This document shows positions 13,691-20,969 of a stretch of 26,937 bases of DNA, piece after piece (within the stretch, counting starts at the first letter, position 1; each line of letters opens with the position of its first letter). The stretch covers positions 1 through 26,937 of the forward strand of contig JACQSP010000103.1 in the NCBI GenBank assembly GCA_016205905.1, given 5' to 3'. The notes under the pieces are model-generated. The model saw only the letters and a program-made list of their open reading frames with translations. It was not told the origin of the DNA and did no database searches. The position numbers were made by a program, and so were the translations under genes. This DNA comes from Candidatus Woesearchaeota archaeon. Lineage in GTDB: Archaea > Nanobdellota > Nanobdellia > Woesearchaeales > DSVV01.

Positions 13691-14502
13691 TATTTCTCAT
13701 AACCAACCATATAATCACATTCTCCAAAATATGGCCTCCATGTTATCTTCTTCAGAACATCACCAACTTTTAGACCTACACCATTATCCAACCACCAGCG
13801 TTCATCTTCATTAGCAATTAAACAATCATCATGCTTGTCAACCTTAATTTTATACACGTTTGAAATATGCCCTGATTTTGCATTAATTTCTTCTTCTTTA
13901 TCAATGCTGACAACTTTTGCATCTTCTATTGTTCTTGGCGTAAAACAAGTGGCATATATTATTCCTGCGACGAGAACACCTACTGCAGCGAGACCGCCCC
14001 TTCTAGCTAATTGTATTCTTTTGAGCTCAGTCTCCTCCTTCCGTCTCTTCTCCAGATCAATTCCGTAAATATGATATAATCTTTTTAGATCTCTCTCTGT
14101 GTCAATTACATTATTTGTTTTTAAGACGTTTATTCTGACATAATCCTTTCCTGCCTGCTCAAATGCAACCCTTAAATGATTTTTTCTCTGTTCCAAGATT
14201 AAATCAGACCTTGCCGTGGCCCCAAGTTCTCTGTAGATATAGTCTTCTTCTCTAAAATTAACATATGCTCTGGCTACGAATGTCTTCTCTTGATAATCCT
14301 CCAGCACAGCTTTATACACAACATTTAGAACAAAATGCGGTTTTTTGTCTTTGGATTTAGAATCACTTATCTCAGTTATCAATCCCTCAAGAGAAACTTC
14401 TCTAATTCTTTCCCTTGTTAGTATATAATCTATCTCTAATTTCGAATAATGGCGAATATCATATAATCTATCTTTTGCTATTCTTTTTTCTGTCTTTACC
14501 AT
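13690..14502 (-). CDS. Membrane protein with cytoplasmic domain, CDxxxxYE family
   Basis: Function not recognised; 270 residues. The N-terminal 185 or so residues are soluble and charged and may form a mixed alpha/beta domain (HFVLNVVYKAVLEDY, then YVNFREEDYIYREL). A hydrophobic helix (GGLAAVGVLVAGIIYATCF) follows, then PRTIEDAKVVSID. The C-terminal domain shares VGDVLKKITW and GECDYMVGYEK with the 271-645 and 1788-2168 products. The long cytoplasmic part is absent from those two, so this is either the ancestral full-length form or a fusion. AAGGTAT lies about 12 nt before the ATG at 14502, and promoter-like element D ends 24 bp upstream. A role passing signals across the membrane is conceivable but unsupported. 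Confidence 0.72.
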   Translation of the reverse strand: MVKTEKRIAKDRLYDIRHYSKLEIDYILTRERIREVSLEGLITEISDSKSKDKKPHFVLNVVYKAVLEDYQEKTFVARAYVNFREEDYIYRELGATARSDLILEQRKNHLRVAFEQAGKDYVRINVLKTNNVIDTERDLKRLYHIYGIDLEKRRKEETELKRIQLARRGGLAAVGVLVAGIIYATCFTPRTIEDAKVVSIDKEEEINAKSGHISNVYKIKVDKHDDCLIANEDERWWLDNGVGLKVGDVLKKITWRPYFGECDYMVGYEK

Positions 14503-14525
14503 ACTTTTAAGTATACCTTGATTTT

Positions 14526-14554
14526 ATAATAATAGATATTGCTGTTTTTTTTAC
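14526..14554 (-). promoter_or_regulatory. Two-box promoter-like element D in a divergent intergenic region
   Basis: Minus strand: GTAAAA (14549-14554), 17 bp, TATTAT (14526-14531), within TTTTTCGTAAAAAAAAC. The bases just before the second box depart from the other copies (ATATCTATTATTAT). The element lies in the 80 bp between this gene and the divergent Lrp-like regulator, which could bind here. Confidence 0.55.
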
Positions 14555-14582
14555 GAAAAACCACAATATTTTTATATTTAGT

Positions 14583-15647
14583 ATGATTTCTGTAAAAAAT
14601 ATGGGGGAAGAAGTTTTCAGAGGGCAAATCTATGAGCATATTATGCCGCAGAAACTGGACTTAATAGATAGGAAAATCTTATGGCTTTTAAGCAAGAATG
14701 CTCGATATTCTAATACTGCCATCGCTAAAGCATTGAGGATAAAAAGGGAAGTTGTTGCTTATAGAATAAAGACTATGGTGGAGAATAAGGTGATTAATGG
14801 CTTCTTTACTTTAATTGACACTAGAAAGATGGGTTATTATGTGTATGTTGTGTATATGAAACTAAAAACACTCACTCATGAAAAAGAGATGATAGATTTT
14901 TTAGTAGCTACACCTGAAGTTAGTGTTGTAAGCGGCTGTTCAGGAATGTATGATCTGCATTTTGAAATAACTACACTAGCACTTGAAGATTTTGACAGAG
15001 TATTTAGTAAAATTTTTGATAAGTATAGAGAAGTTATTCACGATTATCTCGTTTTAAATTTTCTTAGGGAAGACAGCACAGGAAGAGGTTTTTTAGTGGA
15101 TGTTGAAGAAGTGAAATCTTCTGGTATTGATAAGTTTAAGGAAATTAAAGGAAGCTGTTTTCAGAAAGAATTTGACCAGCAGAACAAAGGGCATTTTATT
15201 ACAAATGTCGACGAATTAGATAAACAGATTCTTTCTGCAGTAAATCATAATTCGCGGCTAACAATAAGGGAAATTTCCGAGAAACTAAAAGTTTCTCCGT
15301 CAACAGTAGAGCAAAGAAAAAGAAAACTTATCAAAGAGGGTGTAATAAAGAGATTTTTGCCTTTAATCAACTTTTCGCATTTTAATGTCCAATGGTATGC
15401 GGTTTTCTTTTACATGAAAGACCTCGACGAGAGTAAGTTGGTTACTTATCTCCAAGAAGAGCCGCATACTCTTTGGTATGTAAAATATGTGGGGAAGTGG
15501 AATTACCAAGTAAATATCTTTGCTGAGAATAATTCTCATTTTCATGACGTGCTTAACAAGCTTAGAAATACTTTCAGCGAAAATATTGTAAATTTTGAGT
15601 CAATAATTATGTTTAATCAGTATAAAAGGGGCGCAGTGTTTTTGTAA
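14583..15647 (+). CDS. Double-domain Lrp/AsnC-family transcriptional regulator
   Basis: Protein of 354 residues with two Lrp/AsnC units in tandem. The first helix-turn-helix (about 25-70) is LDLIDRKILWLLSKNARYSN ... IAKALRIKREVVAYRIKTM, followed by an RAM-like sensor half (YYVYVVYMKLKTLTHEKEM). The second helix-turn-helix begins VDELDKQILSAVNHNSRLT near residue 205, with its own RAM-like half. Single-unit proteins of about 150 residues are usual; fused pairs like this are, to my knowledge, typical of DPANN archaea. The ATG at 14583 has no clear ribosome-binding site. It is divergent from the 14502 gene and precedes the second radical SAM gene by about 145 bp, so it may control either. The ligand is unknown. 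Confidence 0.88.
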   Translation: MISVKNMGEEVFRGQIYEHIMPQKLDLIDRKILWLLSKNARYSNTAIAKALRIKREVVAYRIKTMVENKVINGFFTLIDTRKMGYYVYVVYMKLKTLTHEKEMIDFLVATPEVSVVSGCSGMYDLHFEITTLALEDFDRVFSKIFDKYREVIHDYLVLNFLREDSTGRGFLVDVEEVKSSGIDKFKEIKGSCFQKEFDQQNKGHFITNVDELDKQILSAVNHNSRLTIREISEKLKVSPSTVEQRKRKLIKEGVIKRFLPLINFSHFNVQWYAVFFYMKDLDESKLVTYLQEEPHTLWYVKYVGKWNYQVNIFAENNSHFHDVLNKLRNTFSENIVNFESIIMFNQYKRGAVFL

Positions 15648-15757
15648 GTTTCAAATTTGTCGACTTTGAAAATATTAATATTACTCAAAAGATTAATATA
15701 ATTGTCAAATCTGATTAATATAACTATCCAATTCCGTTAGCATACTTAAAACACAGG

Positions 15758-15770
15758 CTTTAAAAGTTTA
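15758..15770 (+). promoter_or_regulatory. Possible TATA box for the second radical SAM gene
   Basis: CTTTAAAAGTTTA lies about 25-30 bp before the putative start region of the radical SAM gene, the distance expected of an archaeal TATA box giving a very short leader. The assignment is by position and composition only, in AT-rich sequence. Confidence 0.3.
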
Positions 15771-15793
15771 ACAATTTTTATGTGGGGGAGATT

Positions 15794-17050
15794 ATGGCTT
15801 TAGGATTAGAGACAGAATTAAAGGAACCGCTAGTTTTGAAAGGTTTTTTTCCAAATGATGCAAAAGAACTTCTTGAATCTAGACTAAACGGAAATTTGTT
15901 GACGGCGAATGTTTATTTTTATCCAGAATGTAATAATCATTGTATAATGTGCTGCGACGGTGATAGTAGAATAAAAGAGGTTACACATAAAAAAAAGCCG
16001 ATAAAACCTATGAGTCTTGAAGATTATACGCGACTTATAAAAGAATTTGCAAGTATGGGTGTTAAAACATTATTTGTGCCTGGCGCGGGTGAACCATTTT
16101 ATGTAGATGAAAAAGATGAAAAAACTTATTATATTGACGAAACTAGTGGAAAAAAAATTTCGAAATTTCTTAAATTTATAGAAATAGCAAATGGAGAAGG
16201 GTTGCATGTTATTGTAATCTCTTCTTTAAATCCAGAGCCAAGCGATGAACTTGTAGCAGAACTTAAAGGATTAAATGTTTCTATAATTGGAAAACTCGAA
16301 TCAATGATTCCCGAACGATTTAATGCTATTGTTAATCCAACCAAACCATATAATTTTTCTAGAATAAAAGGATATGGTCATGTTACAAGAGGACTGAAAA
16401 AATTAATGGAAGCAGGATTTAACGAACCTGATAAAAATGGCCAGGTAAGGTTAGGTTCTGGAACAGTAATACATAATTTTAACAAGGATGAAGCAGAGAA
16501 TATCTTTCGTTTTTATAGAGATTTTGATATTTGGCCGTATATGCAGATTATAGCGCCACGTGAGAGAGCAGCAAAGCGCTGTGATTTGTGGGGTGGGATA
16601 GATAAATTTGAGATATTCAGTAAATTATTAGATATAGACCAGAAAGAATATGGTTACACATGGGACCTTCATCATAGGCGGGTAGCATTTGACTTTGTTT
16701 ATCCAACAATAATTGTTTATTATAGTGGAGATGTGCTCTTTAATGCATTTTTTAGATATTATTTGGGTAGTGTTTATGATGATAATGATCATTATATGGA
16801 TGGAGAAATAACAAGAATTGCAGATTCAAATCCTGCCAAATGGCTTAGAAGAATTCATTTTTCAATTGGTGGAGAAAAAGAATGTTCTCCATACGATCAC
16901 TCAAAATGCGGGAAGATACTCTTAAATCAATTTTTTGATCCTGGAGAGATAACTAAGAGGATACCAGAAGAATTTTTCAAGGATAATCCAAATAATTATT
17001 GTCCCTTTTTTAGTTCTTGTACGCAGGATAAGTACACTGGAGTAAAATAG
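15794..17050 (+). CDS. Radical SAM protein, function unknown
   Basis: Protein of about 418 residues. From ATG 15794 the radical SAM motif is CNNHCIMC (C46, C50, C53) with another Cys directly after. GAGEPFY follows, in the place of the usual GGEP. The C-terminus has Cys at KECSPYDHSKCG and YCPFFSSC, which could hold an auxiliary cluster, but it is not the standard SPASM pattern. GGGGGAG ends only three bases before ATG 15794, and an in-frame GTG at 15782 overlaps it, so the start is uncertain; a nearly leaderless message is possible. It follows the Lrp-like regulator on the same strand. The substrate cannot be told from sequence; peptide or RNA modification are options. Confidence 0.8.
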   Translation: MALGLETELKEPLVLKGFFPNDAKELLESRLNGNLLTANVYFYPECNNHCIMCCDGDSRIKEVTHKKKPIKPMSLEDYTRLIKEFASMGVKTLFVPGAGEPFYVDEKDEKTYYIDETSGKKISKFLKFIEIANGEGLHVIVISSLNPEPSDELVAELKGLNVSIIGKLESMIPERFNAIVNPTKPYNFSRIKGYGHVTRGLKKLMEAGFNEPDKNGQVRLGSGTVIHNFNKDEAENIFRFYRDFDIWPYMQIIAPRERAAKRCDLWGGIDKFEIFSKLLDIDQKEYGYTWDLHHRRVAFDFVYPTIIVYYSGDVLFNAFFRYYLGSVYDDNDHYMDGEITRIADSNPAKWLRRIHFSIGGEKECSPYDHSKCGKILLNQFFDPGEITKRIPEEFFKDNPNNYCPFFSSCTQDKYTGVK

Positions 17051-17064
17051 AAAAGAAGATAATT

Positions 17065-17264
17065 AAATTAAAAAAACAAAAAATAATAAGAGTGTAATGA
17101 TTTTTGTGAGAGTGTAATGATTTTTGTTGAAACTCCATAAAATATAAAATCAGCAAGGGCTGAAAGAATGTATGGAGGTACAACAAAATTATTTACACTA
17201 CTATTCTTTTCTATTTTTCATTCTCAATTACTTTTTATAAAAATTAAAAAAACAAAAAATAATA
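17065..17264. repeat. Direct and tandem repeats in a convergent intergenic region
   Basis: A 24-bp direct repeat (AAATTAAAAAAACAAAAAAT plus AATA) occurs at 17065-17088 and 17241-17264, bracketing about 150 bp. Inside, a 20-bp unit, AGAGTGTAATGATTTTTGTG, is repeated in tandem at 17089-17108 and 17109-17128. The two flanking genes converge here. The T-rich or A-rich ends could serve as terminators for either. No gene is supported. Confidence 0.7.
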
Positions 17265-17279
17265 TTTAATTTCTCTTCG

Positions 17280-19496
17280 TCATCTCTTTTGCGTCTCACT
17301 CATCATCCCCTGCATCATATCCCTCTCGACATTTAGGCTGAACGTGAAGGAGTACCAAAGATATACATCACGAGGCATTTCTTCGATAACAGGTATGTGT
17401 TTCTCTTGAAGTAGTTTTGGTAGTTGTTTTTGCGACTCTTTTACCCAGTTGTCAGCTGCGCTATAATCTCCTTCTTTTTGGATTGTCATAATCTTCAGCG
17501 CAGTTTCATAGAACGCATCATATAATTTTGGGCTGTCTAAATTAATTTTATATTTTCCTTCAGGTGTTTCTTCAATTACTCCTGCTTTATAAAGCTCAGC
17601 AAACTGCAAAATAGAGCCTGTGCCGTGTGGGTCATCAACACCATAAGATAATCCTCTTAGATAGCTGGGGATGATTGAAAAAAGGGCTTTGTTCCATTCC
17701 TCTTCTGAAATTAAACCCAGCCTAACAGCTTGTCCTAACAATGCCATTCCTAATAAATCTGCTTTTGCTTCTTCTAAAGCGTGTGCATATTCTCCCAATG
17801 CTTCTTGTAATTTTTTGCCATTCTTAGTTTTATAATTACCACCAGGGCCAAGGCCGTGGGAGATTTCATGAGCTACAGCCCAAATTAAACTATCTTCACC
17901 AGATAAATCCTCTAATTGTTTCTCATCCATTACTATCTTTGCCATTGGCAAAGAAATTAAATTCAGCCGTGCCGTTATATTATTAAGCTCAATTAGATTT
18001 TTATAAAATTCATCTCTGCCGTATGGAACAATATTTGGAAATTTCCAAGCAGCTGCAACATACTCACAACGGCCATCACCAGAAAGCACTACATTTGCAA
18101 ATACTATAGGTGGCTGGAAGTTTGAATAATTATGGATTTTGTAGTCTTCACCAAGCCATTTTCCAATTTTATCTTCTGTTGGCTGAAGAAATGGCTTAAA
18201 TTTTTGGCCAACTTGTGTATAACTCTGGTCTACAACCCCAACTGTCATTTCCATCATTGCTATCATTGCAAAAGCACCATGATATTCTTCATTAAATCCA
18301 GCATTCACTTCTAAAGGAGAGGTTCCCATAATACTATTAAGCATAATCCACGCAAGATCTCCTGCTTGAAATGGAGAAGGATTTATTAAATCTAAAAATT
18401 CATTAGCGCGAGTAAGAAAAAAATTACGAAGAGAAGGGTCAATTCCTTGAATGTTTAGCAGTCCCTCTAATTCTTTACTCACTTTTTTTAACTCTTCTTT
18501 ATAATAAGGGCTGTTATTTATAGAATCCCACATTAATTTACCTGTACTATCCCATACTACATTTACAAAATGCCTGAGTATACCATCATCAGAAGAAATT
18601 TTCATTCTATTTATATCTTCTTGAGTAAACGAAGAAGGCCATTGCCCTGCATTTGGCACTTTTTTTGGGAAATCTGGATGAGAACTGCATAACTCATCTT
18701 TCCATTGTTCTGATTTCTTTTTTTCTTTTTTAAAACACCATGAGCCGCCATTATCCCAAAAAGAATGATAATCTGAAAAATCTCCTTTTTCTATTAATTC
18801 TGTTCGGTATCTTAAATTATTAGGGTCTTTTTCTGCTAAAAATACTTTTTCTACATGAGGAGTAACCTTATAAAGTAACTTCCATGCTATTCTTTGATAT
18901 GCTTCTGGAAGAACACTAAAATCTATTGTATGTTTAGCCCTTTGTCGAGATGTTCCATCTGAATCACGCAAAGCCTTTCGCAAGCGTTGTTTATTTTCTT
19001 CAGATGAATCCTTTTTGTAAGCATCTTCTGCAGACTTAGCTTTGCTTTTAATCTTTTTTATATATGTTTGGTTATGCGGCTTTATCTCTTGCGAAAGTTT
19101 AGCGCCTTCTTGAGTTAATTTAACCGCATTTTCCAGCAATTTTGGGTCAGAACTAATATCATCTTGGACATTAAATAATTCCACAGTTTGCACTTTACCG
19201 TCGAGGTTCTGGTCTTTCCATAACATATAAAATCCAAGATTATAAGAAGCTTCATTAAACTTTCTTTCCTGCTCAGAAAAATAAAAAGCTGATGCTTCTT
19301 GCGTTTCTTGTTGATATTGTTGAACTTGCTGAGATTGTTGAATTTCTTGTGGGGGTTGAGGATTATTCTGCGCAATTTCCTGCGCGATTGCTTCGCCACC
19401 AACAAACATACTTGCTCCTGCTAAAGCTCCGACTACTGTTTTTTTTATTTTATTTGTTATAGACTTATCTCTTATCATTGTTTTATCTTTCACCAT
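17280..19496 (-). CDS. Exported M49-type (DPP III-like) metallopeptidase
   Basis: Protein of 738 residues with a signal peptide (KKTVVGALAGASMFVGGEAIA) and a Gln-rich linker (QQSQQVQQYQQETQ). The zinc site is VAHEISHGLGPGG, with HEISH at 543-547, and ALEEAKADLLG, whose Glu (about 576) is the third ligand. This pairing of HExxHGxGP with EEAKAD matches the DPP III relatives that carry HExxH instead of the classic HExxxH. Family members remove dipeptides from peptide N-termini. Here it would act outside the cell, which is unusual for a family best known from the cytoplasm. GGTGGGA precedes the ATG at 19496, and element E stands 60 bp upstream. It may feed the cell with peptides or trim exported ones. 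Confidence 0.85.
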   Translation of the reverse strand: MVKDKTMIRDKSITNKIKKTVVGALAGASMFVGGEAIAQEIAQNNPQPPQEIQQSQQVQQYQQETQEASAFYFSEQERKFNEASYNLGFYMLWKDQNLDGKVQTVELFNVQDDISSDPKLLENAVKLTQEGAKLSQEIKPHNQTYIKKIKSKAKSAEDAYKKDSSEENKQRLRKALRDSDGTSRQRAKHTIDFSVLPEAYQRIAWKLLYKVTPHVEKVFLAEKDPNNLRYRTELIEKGDFSDYHSFWDNGGSWCFKKEKKKSEQWKDELCSSHPDFPKKVPNAGQWPSSFTQEDINRMKISSDDGILRHFVNVVWDSTGKLMWDSINNSPYYKEELKKVSKELEGLLNIQGIDPSLRNFFLTRANEFLDLINPSPFQAGDLAWIMLNSIMGTSPLEVNAGFNEEYHGAFAMIAMMEMTVGVVDQSYTQVGQKFKPFLQPTEDKIGKWLGEDYKIHNYSNFQPPIVFANVVLSGDGRCEYVAAAWKFPNIVPYGRDEFYKNLIELNNITARLNLISLPMAKIVMDEKQLEDLSGEDSLIWAVAHEISHGLGPGGNYKTKNGKKLQEALGEYAHALEEAKADLLGMALLGQAVRLGLISEEEWNKALFSIIPSYLRGLSYGVDDPHGTGSILQFAELYKAGVIEETPEGKYKINLDSPKLYDAFYETALKIMTIQKEGDYSAADNWVKESQKQLPKLLQEKHIPVIEEMPRDVYLWYSFTFSLNVERDMMQGMMSETQKR

Positions 19497-19555
19497 TTTA
19501 TCCCACCACCTAATCTGTTAGCAAAATTAGGTAAAAGAATAATACACAAAGACAA

Positions 19556-19584
19556 ATGATAAAATCTCCTTTAGGAATTTTTAC
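19556..19584 (-). promoter_or_regulatory. Two-box promoter-like element E
   Basis: Minus strand: GTAAAA (19579-19584), 17 bp, TATCAT (19556-19561), within CTTTTCGTAAAAATTCC and GAGATTTTATCATTTG. The spacer differs completely from the other copies while both boxes are kept, which argues for selection on the boxes. It precedes the M49 peptidase gene. Confidence 0.62.
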
Positions 19585-19714
19585 GAAAAGAGAAGAATTA
19601 TAGTAAGAATGAAGATTTGTGGAGAAATGTTCTAATAATTTAAGAAAATAAACAGAAAAAAGAATGGCGTAGATTCTTTATTCCTATATAATGGAATTAT
19701 TATTCTAATTTTTG

Positions 19715-20923
19715 TTACTCTTGATAACTTCTTAGTTTACTACCACCAACATAATTTAATATAGTTCTAATGCTATCAACTAACTCATATATCAGTAAGA
19801 TACTTTCTTCAGGTGTATTTTTTGTTTGATCAGGTTTAATTTTTCTGTTCACAATAGAATAATCCCACTCGAATAATACCACTTCTTCTTCAGGACTATA
19901 TAAACTCGAATCATATATACTACCTTTAAATAATTCATTAAGTACCCCATTATCACCTAATTTCTTTTCGATATATAATGATAATTGATGTCTCACAATA
20001 TCAAAATTTGCGCCTTCCATGATTTCTCTATTCGTAGATTCAACAGAACTTCTGCTTTCATATCTTTCTCTAGTAACTCTAACTCCATCTATTTCAACAA
20101 TTGGTTCTAACACACCATCATCTAATAGTTCTGTTAGTTTAGGACGATAATCATAATCTTTTTTTGGTTTATGTGTTCTTAATTTGAATGTTCCATGAGA
20201 TTTATGATGAACCATGGGGATATCAATATTTTCTAAAATTTCATTATATACTTCCCCCATCTGACTTTCAAAACGCAATGCAGATGAAACATTACTAATC
20301 TCAGATTCAATAGTACTAATATCTATATATGCCAATTCATCATTTATAATTACCCCTTTTATATCAACAATATCTTCCATTCTAAAAATAATTGTCTCTT
20401 TTCTGTCACAAATTTCTCCTAATTTATTCTCATCATCATAGCAGTATGGTATTTCACAAAATAGTTTTAAATTCCAAATACTTCTTTCTGAACAGAATTT
20501 ATTTAATATTTCTTCAATATTGCTCTTCCAATATGATTCTTTAAATTGTAGATATCCATAATTCTCCATATCTATCTCTGAAGGAATAATATTTTCATCA
20601 GGTATACCATAATACTCAATCCTCGGCGCAAATCTTTCCAGTGCTTCTTCACGAGAGAGAACTTCTTGCTGTGTTATTGAGGGTGTTTGTGGTGAGAAGT
20701 AGATTATACTGCCGGCTATCGCGCTGATTCCTCCAGCAATAAACGCGCCAACCTTCCAATAATTCTTTTTGCGTTTTTTTCCAGCAAGCCCTTTGACCAT
20801 TTCCGCAGAATAAACTAATCCTCTGACACCACCATCGCAGGTATTCCACGCATGGCTGCCTCTGAGGCGTTCGTCTGTTTTGATTTTCTCGTCGAGGGTT
20901 TGAGATGATTTTTCTGGTGGCAT
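19715..20923 (-). CDS. AWNTC-family single-pass membrane protein, short form
   Basis: Not recognised; 402 residues. The cytoplasmic N-terminus carries the shared segment SHAWNTCDGGVRGLVYS (about 23-39), then a basic stretch, a transmembrane helix (about 57-77) and an ectodomain of some 320 residues. Early in the ectodomain, FC...LFC and EDIVDIKGVIINDE resemble the corresponding parts of the 22823 and 25484 products, so all three share more than the leader. The rest is divergent. It is the last gene of a probable four-gene operon, 46 bp after the previous gene, with only a weak AAGAAAG ribosome-binding site. The single Cys in AWNTC, on the cytoplasmic side, may be a lipidation or interaction point (inference). 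Confidence 0.72.
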   Translation of the reverse strand: MPPEKSSQTLDEKIKTDERLRGSHAWNTCDGGVRGLVYSAEMVKGLAGKKRKKNYWKVGAFIAGGISAIAGSIIYFSPQTPSITQQEVLSREEALERFAPRIEYYGIPDENIIPSEIDMENYGYLQFKESYWKSNIEEILNKFCSERSIWNLKLFCEIPYCYDDENKLGEICDRKETIIFRMEDIVDIKGVIINDELAYIDISTIESEISNVSSALRFESQMGEVYNEILENIDIPMVHHKSHGTFKLRTHKPKKDYDYRPKLTELLDDGVLEPIVEIDGVRVTRERYESRSSVESTNREIMEGANFDIVRHQLSLYIEKKLGDNGVLNELFKGSIYDSSLYSPEEEVVLFEWDYSIVNRKIKPDQTKNTPEESILLIYELVDSIRTILNYVGGSKLRSYQE

Positions 20924-20969
20924 TTTATAACTTTCTTAATTATTCTTTGTTATATTATCAATAACTTTA

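Noticed and set aside
17173..17241. Tiny + strand hydrophobic reading frame starting MEVQQNY
   Set aside because: Only 22 residues in AT-rich intergenic sequence with no clear ribosome-binding site; not distinguishable from chance.
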